A DNA stretch of 64,000 nt from Limnobaculum xujianqingii (GCF_013394855.1 NZ_JABMLK010000001.1:62001-126000); one strand, 5' to 3'. Shown: positions 11,393 through 20,925, counted from the first letter of the stretch. A program made the numbers and translations. The notes: generated from the letters alone by a model not told the origin.

Positions 11393-14300
11393 ATGACAGT
11401 GACCGTTAACGGTAAGACCTACAGCTCCTTAACCGGCGCAGTCGTAGTGGATGCGGTTAACCTGACCTGGTATGTGCAGATCCCTGACAGCGATGCACTG
11501 GCAGTGAAGACCTATGATGTTGACGCACGCATTATCAGTGAGCTGGGCGGTACTACCGATAAGACCAGCGGTGAACTGACAATTGCCCCAACGCCACCAG
11601 TAATTATCGAAGTTGACGGTGTTGACGGTAACAACAAAGGTACTTCCTACACCATGAACAACCAGGGTGGGTGGCAGCTGTTCACCAACCAGGCTGTACT
11701 GGATAGTAGTGCGACCGATAACAGTACCATTGGTCAGTTTGATAAGACTATTCTGACGCCTAACACCGGTGGTGCAGGTAACGGGTCTGGCAGTATGAAC
11801 ATGGTGCAGAACTCCACGTTCGTTGACTTTAACCGTGATGGTTATATGGATATTCTGGGTATTGATAGCCGTTATTCCAACGGTCAGCAGATGTTCATTA
11901 ACAACGGTGATGGTACCTATACCGCTAAACAGATGGCTGATAGTTACGCCCCTGGTGATGACCTGGCTAACACCTATAGCTGGTTCGGTGGTATTGCCGC
12001 TATCGACCTGATGGGTGATGGTTATGTTGACGTCATTATTGGTGACCAGACACCAAACGATGCTAACGCAACGGGTGGTTATAACTCACAAATCGTTCTG
12101 AACAACGGTGGTGTGTTTATTAAAGATGACTGGTACACCGATTCTCGTTCAAACGGTGGCAAGAACACTGGTAACGCCACGTTTGGTCAGGAACTGTCAG
12201 GTGTCGACCTGGATAACAACGGTACAATTGACGTTGTATTCCACGAAAGGGCTGGTAGTAACAAGCTGGGTGCGGCAGATGGTAGCGGTACAACTAACAG
12301 TAGTAATAACCGTTTAGTTGTGGCGAAGAACGACGGAGACGGCAAACTGTGGACTTCACAGATGGTTACTGATGTCTTCCGCGACAATGGTGCTACTCCG
12401 AACCTTGCTAACGAACCGTCTATGACCTGGGCCGATTTCAACGGTGATGGTTATATGGACTTGTTCCTTGGCTCGGTAATGGGTAACTCGACAACATCTG
12501 TTAACAATACTATCTACTTTAACGATGGTAAGGGTAATCTGAGCTCAACCAACCCTACTGGCATTGGTACTTCTACTGGAACCTATCAGTTTAATGACAA
12601 GGTAATGGGTGGTGCTTCTGTAGCGGTGGACTGGAACGGCGACGGTAAGATGGACATCATCGAAGCGCCGCAAATTGGTGATGGAACGTCAAACTCCAGC
12701 CAGGTGTCCGGTACCGTTAATATGTACACCAATACTACGTCTGGTAGCTCGGTAAGCTTTGGTACTACCTATATGCAGGTGGACTCTAGCAACAACGGTA
12801 AGTTTGTTGCCAATGAATCTGCCGGCACGGTGTTCAAAGGCGGTATCGGCTCTACTGGTACCGTAGCAGGTAACCCAATTACCGGTATGATCAGTGTCGA
12901 TCTGGACTACGATGGTGTGAAAGATCTGCTGGTCTTCACCTCGAAAGGTCAGACTACCTATGTCCATAACGATAACAAGGTTGCTCACGGAACCAGTCTG
13001 CATCTGCGCATTGTGGATGCTCAGGGCCTAACCATCTTCTACGGCAACACCGTACAGTTGGTTGACTCAAGCGGTAAGGTTGTAGCGACCCAGATAATCA
13101 ACCCGCAGTCCGGTGGACAGACCAACGACAGTTCCAGCGTGGTGGACTTCTACGGCCTGAATCCAAACGAAACCTATAGCGTTGTGCTGTTACGCAATGT
13201 AATGGGCGTTTCTCAGGATGTGGGGGGTATTGCTCAGGTTGGTACTAACGTGATTGAGAACGTTAACCTGGGTTGGGCCAACATCAAGGCTGGCGCATCT
13301 AACGAAGCGCTAATCCTGACTGCTGAGTCCGGCACTAACTCTGCCGACACACTGAGTAGTGGCATTGTAGGTACCGGCTATAACGATACCTTTATCGCCA
13401 CTCAGGGCACCAAAACCTATGAAGGTGGTGGTGGTACTACCGAAATGTCCAACTATAAGACCTGGACAGATACTGGTGGTATGGACATCGTTGACTTCAA
13501 ACTGGCAGGAAGCACAGCTCTGAACATCAATATGATGAATAAGAGCTCGCAATTCACCGGCTGGAACTATGTCACGCTGAAAAACATTGAAGGCCTTGCT
13601 GGCGGTGCTGGTAATGACACCTTCACTGATGACGCAGGTGACAACGTGTTTGAAGGTCGCGGCGGCAACGACACCTTTAACTTGCTTAACGGTGGTCGTG
13701 ACACCCTGCTGTATAAACCACAAGTAGGTTCTAACGGTGATAACCGTGGCGGCAACGGCACTGACGTGGTGAACGGCTTTACGCTGGGCGCCTGGGAAGC
13801 AACGCCGGATGCTGACCGTATCGACGTTAGCGAAATGCTGGTGGGTTATACCTTCGGTGGCGGTGCCAAGTGGATCAACGGCGTGGCAACCATGGAGTCA
13901 GGCGAAACCATCGGCGAATACCTGAAGGTGGTGATTTCTGGTAGCGATACCCTGATCTACATTGACCGTGATGGTAATGGAGGTGCTTACGGCTCCGAAC
14001 TGTTACTAACGCTGAAAGATGTACAGACCGATCTGATAACGCTACTGGCTAACCATCAGTTAGAAGTGGATAACAGCGACACCGTCGGTATGTCTGCGAC
14101 GACCAGCGAATTCCAGGCTCTTACGCAAATGTTTACTGCGGGTAACGACATTCTGTTCGGTACTGAGCAGGAAGACGTTCTGCTGGGCGGTCTGGGCAAC
14201 GACACCTTTATCAATATCGGTAAAGGGGATCAGGTATCCGGTGGTGACGGTAACGACATCATCAAGATTATCTCTACAGACTTCGCTTCCATTTCCGGTG

Positions 14301-14662
14301 ATGAGGGAATCGACACCCTGATCCTGGATACCACTGGCGAACTGTTAGACCTGAGTGCGTTGAAAGACAAGCTGAGCTCAGTGGAGATCTTCGATATGGG
14401 TAATGGTAACAACACCATGAACGTATCGCTGGAAGATGTCCTGCGCCTGGGATCAGAAGAACTGGCAATTAACAGTGGTAACAAAGCGATCGTGGTTAAT
14501 GGTGAAGCTGGCAGTACCCTGCAGTTAGACGGTACTGACGGTCAGTGGACCATGTCGCAAAGCAATTACCAGTATCAAGGCAACACCTATAACGTCTGGA
14601 CTTCAGGTACCTCAGGTATCGAAGTACTGGTCGAGAATACGGTGAACCCGGTCATCCTGTAA
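11393..14662 (+). CDS. C-terminal module of adhesin A (FG-GAP/VCBS-like repeats, RTX-like motifs, T1SS signal), cut off by an in-frame stop
   Basis: This 1,089-residue open frame is the C-terminal end of adhesin A, in the same frame as the upstream part and separated from it only by TAA 11390-11392. The FG-GAP/VCBS-like part has at least four D-x-N/D-x-D-G Ca-binding loops: DFNRDGYMDI near residue 144, DFNGDGYMDLF near 348, DWNGDGKMDII near 415 and DLDYDGVKDLL near 503. RTX-like glycine-rich motifs follow (GGAGNDTF near 737, GRGGNDTF near 759, GGLGNDTF near 934, GGDGNDII near 952), then a C-terminus ending VNPVIL that matches adhesin B almost exactly and is probably the T1SS signal. The ATG directly after the TAA could allow reinitiation; a GGAG lies 12 nt upstream at 11377-11380. 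Alone it would be an exportable but non-repetitive polypeptide. Simple nonsense decay is the more cautious reading. Confidence 0.85.
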   Translation: MTVTVNGKTYSSLTGAVVVDAVNLTWYVQIPDSDALAVKTYDVDARIISELGGTTDKTSGELTIAPTPPVIIEVDGVDGNNKGTSYTMNNQGGWQLFTNQAVLDSSATDNSTIGQFDKTILTPNTGGAGNGSGSMNMVQNSTFVDFNRDGYMDILGIDSRYSNGQQMFINNGDGTYTAKQMADSYAPGDDLANTYSWFGGIAAIDLMGDGYVDVIIGDQTPNDANATGGYNSQIVLNNGGVFIKDDWYTDSRSNGGKNTGNATFGQELSGVDLDNNGTIDVVFHERAGSNKLGAADGSGTTNSSNNRLVVAKNDGDGKLWTSQMVTDVFRDNGATPNLANEPSMTWADFNGDGYMDLFLGSVMGNSTTSVNNTIYFNDGKGNLSSTNPTGIGTSTGTYQFNDKVMGGASVAVDWNGDGKMDIIEAPQIGDGTSNSSQVSGTVNMYTNTTSGSSVSFGTTYMQVDSSNNGKFVANESAGTVFKGGIGSTGTVAGNPITGMISVDLDYDGVKDLLVFTSKGQTTYVHNDNKVAHGTSLHLRIVDAQGLTIFYGNTVQLVDSSGKVVATQIINPQSGGQTNDSSSVVDFYGLNPNETYSVVLLRNVMGVSQDVGGIAQVGTNVIENVNLGWANIKAGASNEALILTAESGTNSADTLSSGIVGTGYNDTFIATQGTKTYEGGGGTTEMSNYKTWTDTGGMDIVDFKLAGSTALNINMMNKSSQFTGWNYVTLKNIEGLAGGAGNDTFTDDAGDNVFEGRGGNDTFNLLNGGRDTLLYKPQVGSNGDNRGGNGTDVVNGFTLGAWEATPDADRIDVSEMLVGYTFGGGAKWINGVATMESGETIGEYLKVVISGSDTLIYIDRDGNGGAYGSELLLTLKDVQTDLITLLANHQLEVDNSDTVGMSATTSEFQALTQMFTAGNDILFGTEQEDVLLGGLGNDTFINIGKGDQVSGGDGNDIIKIISTDFASISGDEGIDTLILDTTGELLDLSALKDKLSSVEIFDMGNGNNTMNVSLEDVLRLGSEELAINSGNKAIVVNGEAGSTLQLDGTDGQWTMSQSNYQYQGNTYNVWTSGTSGIEVLVENTVNPVIL

Positions 14663-14670
14663 TGGCTTAA

Positions 14671-14701
14671 CCGAAGGACTGCCGTAAGGCAGTCCTTTCG
14701 G
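14671..14701 (+). terminator. Stem-loop after adhesin A, probable attenuator
   Basis: An inverted repeat GGACTGCC-GTAA-GGCAGTCC, flanked by CCGAA and TTTCGG, lies 8 nt after the adhesin stop. It has no long T-tract, so it may be a partial terminator or an mRNA 3'-end stabiliser that sets the ratio of adhesin to downstream secretion genes. The locus 2 counterpart at 43096-43127 is a perfect 14-bp stem; this copy has lost one A from the left arm. Confidence 0.6.
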
Positions 14702-14745
14702 GACACTGCTTAATTTACCAATAACTGAATAACCCAGGAGTAAAC

Positions 14746-15711
14746 ATGTTTAGGGAAAACAAGAGGTCTGAAGTGAATAAGCTGACAACGCTATTACGCG
14801 TATCTGCTGCGAGTGTGGTGCCTGCATTACTGGCGTTTAACGTCATGGCTAACGCCAACGATGTTATGGAAATCAGCTCAACGGAAGAAGCCGCTACTGC
14901 TGCTGCACCGGTAGTACTGACTCATACCGGCACTCAGTACGTACCGGTAGCCAGAGTGAGTGAGAATCTGGCGCAGGTCGTGTTCTACCGTACAACGGGT
15001 GGTGCAGACGTAGGTGTATCTAACGTTTACATCGACCGTGAATTTCAGGGCGCATTAAGAAACGGTGAGTTCACCGTATTCTGCGTGGAGCCTGGCAAAC
15101 ACATTATCGAAGCCTACGCGGACGATGCACCGAACTACGGCGGTAAAGAAACGCCAAAATCGATTGCTCGTTTAAATGGTGGCAAGACTTACTTTATCGA
15201 AGCCAGTCAGGTACCGGGCGCGGGCACACCAATCGCAGTGACCCGTAGTCAGGCGGAAAGCAAACTGTTTGGCTATAAAGGTGGTGCGACCATTAACCGC
15301 GCTTCCGCAGTACGCGCCTGTGACTACGTGGGTGGTTCACAGTTAGGTAACGTACTGTTCAGCTTCGCCGGTAAAAAAGTATCGGATATCGAAGCAGGCG
15401 GCGTGGAAATCGTACAAAACATGGCAAACCACATCAACGGATTACCAAACGTAACCCGCGTAAATCTGGTTGGTCATGCAGACCCGGTAGGTAATGCCAC
15501 CTTTAACCAGAAGCTGTCAGTACAACGTGCAGAAACCGTGAAGAAAATGCTGGTCTCCTACGGCGTATCACCATCAGTACTGTTCACCAGCGGTCAGGGC
15601 GCCAACAACCCAACGGTTGATTGCACCGGCCTGCCAAACAACGAACGCAACTTCTGTAACCGAGCTAACCGCCGCGTCGACACCATGATCCAAACCGACG
15701 CAGGTTATTAA
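14746..15711 (+). CDS. OmpA-family peptidoglycan-binding protein of the adhesin operon, locus 1 copy
   Basis: The product is 321 aa. A Sec signal peptide (hydrophobic segment ending near ANA, about residue 38) is followed by an N-terminal beta-rich domain of about 130 aa, and then an OmpA C-terminal domain from about residue 200. The latter has NVLFSFAGKKVSDIE, NLVGHADPVGN and SVQRAETVKKML, whose Asp and Arg are the residues that bind diaminopimelate in OmpA-like domains, and ends FCNRANRRVD. It probably sits in the periplasm or outer membrane and anchors to peptidoglycan. A strong AGGAG lies 7 nt before ATG 14746, which supports this start rather than the internal GTG. It stands between the adhesin and the transporter genes, 83 nt after the adhesin stop, so it is probably co-transcribed. 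The locus 2 copy (43172-44146) is highly similar but differs in the signal peptide. An exact role in adhesin display is inferred. Confidence 0.88.
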   Translation: MFRENKRSEVNKLTTLLRVSAASVVPALLAFNVMANANDVMEISSTEEAATAAAPVVLTHTGTQYVPVARVSENLAQVVFYRTTGGADVGVSNVYIDREFQGALRNGEFTVFCVEPGKHIIEAYADDAPNYGGKETPKSIARLNGGKTYFIEASQVPGAGTPIAVTRSQAESKLFGYKGGATINRASAVRACDYVGGSQLGNVLFSFAGKKVSDIEAGGVEIVQNMANHINGLPNVTRVNLVGHADPVGNATFNQKLSVQRAETVKKMLVSYGVSPSVLFTSGQGANNPTVDCTGLPNNERNFCNRANRRVDTMIQTDAGY

Positions 15712-15725
15712 TAGTAATAAAGCAA

Positions 15726-15765
15726 ACCAAACCGGTTTGGTATCTGAATTTGTACCAACCGGTTT
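15726..15765 (+). terminator. Palindromic hairpin after the locus 1 ompA-like gene
   Basis: The perfect 16-bp palindrome ACCAAACCGGTTTGGT (15726-15741) overlaps a longer hairpin (15729-15765) pairing AAACCGGTTTGGTA with TACCAACCGGTTT with one bulge. The right arm ends in TTT. This is a plausible terminator or partial terminator, at the same place as the hairpin at 44156-44181 in locus 2 but unrelated in sequence. Confidence 0.5.
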
Positions 15766-15801
15766 GATAGTTAAAAAGAAATAGTTTCAACGTTAGTAAA
15801 A

Positions 15802-16000
15802 CGAATGGTCTTGAATTTTGAAGTTATCAAAGCCAATCGGAGGGAGAGATTGCCGTTGGGGTCGACTTGGCGCAAGCCAACGAAGCGCCCCTAGGGAATC
15901 CAGGCCCGACGCCCACAAGGGCTAAGAACAACCGGTCTTCCGGCCGAATATAAAGGCGATATAAGCACATTGCCTTTACGGCCGGAATATCCAAAAAAGC
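15802..16000. repeat. Dispersed intergenic repeat of about 199 bp, unit 1
   Basis: This is the first of two head-to-tail units between the ompA-like gene and the ABC/MFP chimera; a third is at 44192-44384. All share CAAAGCCAATCGGAGGGAGA, a GTCGACTTGGC-GCAA-GCCAA hairpin and a larger stem pairing CCGGCCG..AAAGGC with GCCTTT..GGCCGG. No credible protein is encoded. GC content is much higher than in the surrounding intergenic DNA. It resembles a non-autonomous or ERIC/REP-like enterobacterial extragenic element. Confidence 0.8.
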
Positions 16001-16198
16001 CGAATGGTTTTGAATTTTGAACTAACCAAAGCCAATCGGAGGGAGAGGCCGCCGTTGGGGTCGACTTGGCGTAAGCCAACGAAGTGCCCCTAGGCGGACT
16101 AGGCCCGACGCCCACAAGGGCTAAGTACAGCGGTCTTCCGGCCGAATATAAAGGCGATATAAGCACATTACCTTTACGGCCGGAATATCCACAAAAGC
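16001..16198. repeat. Dispersed intergenic repeat of about 199 bp, unit 2 (tandem copy)
   Basis: This is a second unit directly abutting unit 1, differing from it at several positions. It shares GGCGGACTAGGCCCG with the locus 2 unit, a stretch altered in unit 1. The downstream sequence CTAATTTAATAATTTAAAAC is also shared with locus 2, so the ancestral single unit probably corresponds to this one and unit 1 is the extra copy. Confidence 0.8.
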
Positions 16199-16311
16199 TA
16201 ATTTAATAATTTAAAACAACACATTAACCCAATGATACGGCCAGCAGATTCCAGCGAGTCTGCTACCCATATCAACAGATAAAAGTAACAACAACAGGAA
16301 TAACCAAAACT

Positions 16312-17583
16312 ATGAGTCAGGATTTCGCCCCCGCAACGGACGCTCAACAAGACAGTTTGCTCTGGTCCGTTCAGTGGCTGGCCGCATACTACAATAAACC
16401 GGCCAGCGCAGCGGTATTGTATGCCGGGCTGCCTAAAGAGCCGAAACTCACCTCCCAGCTTGCCCTGCGCATGCTGGACCAGATAGGTATGGGCGTTGCC
16501 TGGGTGGAGCGGGATTTAGATCAGCTATTCTCCTATCTGTTCCCGGTGGTGCTAACTCGCAAAGACGGCAGCCACTGCATCGTCACCGAACGCAGCAGCG
16601 GCAAGGGTGCCGGTTCATCTTACCGCGTGATCCTGCCGGAAAACGGCGGTGAAGTGACGCTGTCGGCCCGCGCGCTGGAAGAGATGTACTCCGGTTACGC
16701 CCTGTTGTGTAACCCCAAGCCGAAACTGGATGAACGCAGCAACGACTGTCTGCCGGAGCCAAATAAAGAAGGTCACTGGCTGTTTTCTACTCTGTGGCGC
16801 TACCGCCACTATTTTGCCAGTGCGGCAATGGCGGCACTGCTGGCTAACATCCTGACACTGGCCTCCACCTTCTTCACCATGAACGTGTATGACCGGGTGG
16901 TGCCAACCCAGGCTTATGTCACCTTATGGTCACTGGGTATTGGCGTGTTCATCGCCATCATCTTCGAGTTTGTCTCCCGGTTAGTCAGGGCTCACCTGTT
17001 TGATATTGCGGGTAAAAAAGCCGACTTACTATTGGGTACCATGCTGTTCAGACAGGTACTGGGGATCCGCATGGAGAGCAAACCGCAGTCCTCCGGGGCT
17101 TTTGCTAACCAGCTGCGTGAATTTGAATCGGTGCGTGATTTCGTCACCTCGGCAACCCTGTCGACCCTGTCGGATCTGCCGTTCTGTGCCCTGTTTCTGT
17201 TCATTATCTATCTGGAAGACCAACTGCTGGTAGAAGCGAAGATTAAACCGTCCGATGTGGCATTCCTGCATCCCGGTCTGAAGGCTACCGTCAAAATTAC
17301 CGCTTATGACTACGCCATTTACGGTGGATTAAGCGGTACGCTGGAACATATCAGTGCCGATACCCTGAAAGATGAAGACAAGATGCGTCAGGGTCGTGGT
17401 GATACAACCTACTACCGGGTGTTAGTACGTACGGACAAAGCGGCGTTAACCGCTAAAGACAAGGTGTTCCCGATTATGCCGGGCATGATAGCCACGGTAG
17501 AAATCAGAACGGGGGAGAAAACCATACTGGATTACATCCTGAAACCAGTCTTGAAAGCCAGAGAAGCGTTCCGGGAGCGTTAA
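16312..17583 (+). pseudogene. In-frame chimera of T1SS ABC exporter N-terminus and HlyD adaptor C-terminus
   Basis: The 423-aa frame joins residues 1-301 of an ABC exporter like the one at 44505-46670 to the last 122 residues of an HlyD-type adaptor like the one ending at 48052. The ABC part keeps the C39-like domain and about three membrane segments, ending LFLFIIYL. The adaptor part begins EDQLLVEAKIKPSD. All of the ATPase domain and the adaptor's membrane anchor and coiled coil are missing. In locus 2 the two breakpoints (45405 and 47681) share CTGG, so a 2,276-bp deletion at 4-bp microhomology explains the fusion. Both halves carry silent differences from locus 2 while the protein is almost unchanged, so this is a genuine diverged copy rather than a misassembled duplicate. 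It cannot power export; a residual function is unlikely but the frame is intact. Confidence 0.9.
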
Positions 17584-17590
17584 TAAATAT

Positions 17591-18034
17591 ATGAAGATGA
17601 AACAACTGGCCCTGCTGACATTATCTTTGTCCGTAACGGTGACAACCGCCATGTCAGCACAGGTGGACGATAAATTATTGCAGGCGTTACAGCCGGGGCG
17701 TCGTGCAGGTGCGGTAAATCAGCCCCCTCCACCGGCGGTAAAACCGAAAGCGGTTGCCATGCCTGTGGCACAGACTGAACCGGTGATTATCACGCCAACA
17801 CCGGTTTCTGCAACGGCTGCCCGTGAGGTGACTCCGGCGATTATTGTGCCACCACCCGCACCGGTATCTACGGTAGGTCGCGATGGTAATCGTTGGTCTG
17901 TGACAGAGAAACCAACAACCAACCAACAAGGTTGGGTAGAGGAAGCCCCGATCCAGTCCAGGCCGGAACCCGTACGTCAGCCAACAGTATCTATAGCTAA
18001 ATCAGATCATGATGATCGAGCTGATGGACATTGA
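17591..18034 (+). pseudogene. TolC-like outer-membrane factor, 5' fragment (frameshifted), locus 1
   Basis: This is the N-terminal 147 residues of the locus 1 TolC-like protein: a signal peptide (MKMKQLALLTLSLSVTVTTA, cleavage near MSA) and the start of the Pro/Ala-rich extension, including VSTVGRDGNRW. It begins 8 nt after the chimera stop, as in locus 2. Relative to the intact gene at 48060-50441 the frame is lost near 18000 by a net +1 shift, leading to a stop at 18032-18034. The rest of the protein continues in the frame of the next ORF. Confidence 0.85.
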
Positions 18035-19946
18035 ATCTGCGGATACCATGCCCGAAGCTGCTACCAGTAGCGCACCTGTTGCTATCGCAGAACCGCAACC
18101 GGTCAGAACCGCACAAAATCCGGCACCGATTGTCCCAATAGTCACTGCACCGATCGCTACGGTAGGGCGTGATGGTAAAAGTTGGGTGGTAAAAGACAGT
18201 TCATCTCAACAGGTTAAACCATCAACAGCAGTGGTGTCAGCGTCAGATAATGATGCGCTGGAGTTTACCGCTATTGATGCAGCGGATAACAAAGTAGAAA
18301 CCATCGCCAATACCACACCAGTTCAGGTAACGGAGCCTGAACCAAAGCGTAATGCACGGAACCCTGCGCCTATCGCAGCCAGTCAGCCGTCCAGTGTTAA
18401 AACTACGGTGGCAACGGCCAGCAGTCATGATACGGAGCAACTTGCCTTTAGCGATCTGGCATCGGATAGCGAACCGATGACGGTATCCACGCCGGTGAAA
18501 CCGGATGAAAGCAAACAGGCGACGTTACTGGCAGATACCCGGCCGCTGGTTCAGCCAGCAGCAGCTAATAATAGCGACTTTACTAAAACAGATGACAAGG
18601 TTCAGCAGGATATTCTGAACTGGGTGGTTACGGATACTTCACTGACCCCACCAGATAATAGTCAAAATACGGGTATTACGGTGAAATCCTCCGGTTACGC
18701 AACTAAGCCACCGGTGGCTGGCAAGGGTATTCCCTCTATTGAGTTTGTGAAAACCACCGTGCGTCAGGCATTGAACTTCAGCCCGGAAATTCGTAATGCC
18801 CAGGCTGCATTTACCGCCGCTAAATATGATGTGGATGAAATCAAAGGTACCCGCTGGCCGCAGGTAAAAGTAGGCGCTAACTCGCCTGTTTCTAACTTTG
18901 GTAGCGGTACCCGCAACAATAACTCTTCCGATGTGAGTGATACCAGTGGTTCAGTCTCGGTAACCACAACGGTGTTTGATTTTGGCAAAACTGGCAGCGG
19001 TATTCAGAGTGCGGAAGAACTGTCTAAGTCATCGTTACAGGCGGTGAAGTTAACCCGTAACCAGATTGCCTATCAGACCATTGAGGGCCTGTTAACGTTG
19101 GATAAGTTTCAAAAAGACATCAAAGTGGCAAAGGCTTACGAAAAGCGAATGTCGGATCTGGTGAATATGCTGTCACAAATTACCCAGACCGACAAAGGCC
19201 GCGGCAGCGAACTGGTACAGGCCCGCGCCAAACTATTGCAAGCCCAGACTAACGTGCAGCAGCTGGAAAGCAGCTGGCGCGATACCCAGATTAAGATGAC
19301 CCGTCTGCTGGGGCGTGAAGCTCAGTTGCCAGAAAATCTGGCGTGGGATGAGTCTAATATCAGTTCGGGCAGCATTTTAGCCTCGCTGGATAACCATCCA
19401 CAAATCCAACGGGCGAAAGCGGAAGTTCAGGCCAGCCTGCATAAAGCGGATGCCATCAAATCCTCTGCTTATCCTAATATCAATTGGGTGGTGTCAAAAA
19501 GCACCGCCAAAGACACCTACGGTGACGAACAATCCTGGTATACGGGCATCAATGTGGAGTGGGATCTGTTTACCGGTGGTTCAGCGTCAGCATCTCAGGC
19601 TGCAGCAGTACAACGTGCACAGGCCACCCAGATGCAGTTTGAAACCACAGTATTGGAACTGAAATACAAAATCCGCAGCATGATCCAGGTGCGTGATTCC
19701 GCTTTTGAAAGGGCGAAAGAGTATCGGGCACTGTCGTCGGAAACCGATCGGGTCAGAACCATGTTCTATGAGCAGTGGTACTACCTGGGTAAGCGCTCAC
19801 TGCTAGATGTGCTTACCGCAGAGAACGACCACTTTAATAACCAGATTTCAGCCATCAATAATGAGTTCGATGGTTATACCGCCAACATCAACATCATGGC
19901 GGAGTCCGCCATGTTATTGGGTTGGTTGAATATGCCGGTTTACTGA
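18009..19946 (+). pseudogene. TolC-like outer-membrane factor, 3' fragment (frameshifted), locus 1
   Basis: This 645-aa frame holds the rest of the Pro/Ala-rich extension and the complete outer-membrane efflux (TolC) domain, from about IPSIEFVKTTVRQALNFSPE to the end (GWLNMPVY). It lacks the signal peptide, which lies in the upstream frame, so it should not reach the outer membrane unless frameshifting occurs. The TolC domain is nearly identical to locus 2 (for example IKMTRLLG against IMMTRLLG). A read-level check is needed to separate true mutation from consensus error, but neighbouring substitutions show that the locus 1 copy is diverged here. Confidence 0.85.
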
Positions 19947-20034
19947 ACGGCCAAACTCGTGCAGTTCGTGTAGATGTAGCCGGGTTTAAATCAATAAAAG
20001 TTATTTATATCAATGTATTACAAGGAGGTATCTT

Positions 20035-20343
20035 ATGTTGGCCAGTTTGGAGCAGAGTATGAATATTAACTTAAAAAGAACAACACCCATATGCCATTAC
20101 TGTGGCAGAGGTGATTGTACCAAGAGGCATGGAACCGGTAGAACGGGTCTTCAACGTTATTACTGTATGAATTGCCGTAGAACTTTTCAGACCACTTATG
20201 TGTATAAGGGCAAAGAACAGAATATAGCTGCTCAAATAGAACGTTTGTGGGCACAAAATCACACCCCGGAGCAGATAAGTTTTGAAATGCAGGTCCGTTT
20301 AGCAACAGTGCAGGCTCATATCAAGTTACTGGAGGGTATCTGA
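20035..20343 (+). CDS. Stand-alone InsA-like (IS1 N-terminal) zinc-ribbon/HTH protein, locus 1
   Basis: The product is 102 aa. A zinc ribbon with C20-x2-C23 and C44-x2-C47 and the core RTGLQRYYC..CRRTFQ closely resembles the N-terminal domain of IS1 InsA. It is followed by a helix-turn-helix-like segment (TPEQISFEMQVRLATVQAHI). AAGGAGG 7 nt upstream fixes the start at 20035. No InsB transposase and no IS1 ends are visible around it, so it is not a working insertion sequence. It lies 88 nt after the tolC-like fragment and before a strong terminator, as the last gene of the operon. The same arrangement in locus 2 suggests a domesticated DNA-binding protein, perhaps regulating the adhesin genes. 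That role is inferred. Confidence 0.8.
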   Translation: MLASLEQSMNINLKRTTPICHYCGRGDCTKRHGTGRTGLQRYYCMNCRRTFQTTYVYKGKEQNIAAQIERLWAQNHTPEQISFEMQVRLATVQAHIKLLEGI

Positions 20344-20388
20344 CAAATAAATTTTCACTAAAATATCTTTATCTTATTAATTATATTG

Positions 20389-20420
20389 AAAAAAGAGCAG
20401 CCGGGTGGTTGCTCTTTTTA
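20389..20420 (+). terminator. Rho-independent terminator ending the locus 1 operon
   Basis: The stem AAAAAGAGCA / TGCTCTTTTT has a 10-nt loop and ends in a T-run, 46 nt after the InsA-like gene. It is equivalent to the terminator at 50854-50886. Confidence 0.85.
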
Positions 20421-20925
20421 CGTTTAAGTAGACAGTGATTCTGTCACAACGCTTTTCTTACACCCTGGTCATATTGTTCGGCCTGTTCGGGTATTCAGGT
20501 CAGTTGTTATCGGTTTGAGAGCGTAAGATAAGCATTGTTAGCCGTTACCCCAAAACACCACTCCCTATTTTATAGCGTAGTATCATTGCTCAATATCAAT
20601 AAATGGTGAGCACAAGAATCCCCCCTTTCAGCACCTTTAAAAGCCCTTGCAGCCCCACAATGAGAGGTGTAAGAGTTCATATCGAACGTTACTATCTTTT
20701 TTTGAAAGGCCTTTCAGTAACGCATTCGAAGTGTGATTTATACCGTGATGTTATTTTCAAAACATTAACGTGTTGTTGCTATTTATGTTTGTCTAATTAA
20801 GTGGTAATGGTTTTTGTTTTCTTTATTTTATCCATATAAAATAAAGAATTATATTTAATTTGATAATTTTTATTATAAATAATCTAACTATTCATTTTTG
20901 AACAAATGTTAATTAACTTGTTGTT

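Noticed and set aside
15891..16166. 91-codon minus-strand frame across the tandem intergenic repeats
   Set aside because: It lies wholly inside the non-coding repeat units and is not preserved in the locus 2 unit.
16312..17583. Assembly chimera between locus 1 and locus 2 exporter genes
   Set aside because: Both sides of the junction carry locus 1-specific silent differences, so it is not a stitch onto locus 2 sequence; a real deletion fits better.
20035..20343. A functional IS1 insertion sequence
   Set aside because: Only an InsA-like N-terminal protein is present; InsB, terminal inverted repeats and target duplications are not seen, and the position is the same in both operons.
20603..20800. 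65-codon plus-strand frame in the AT-rich region before adhesin B
   Set aside because: No ribosome binding site, odd composition and no recognisable domain.
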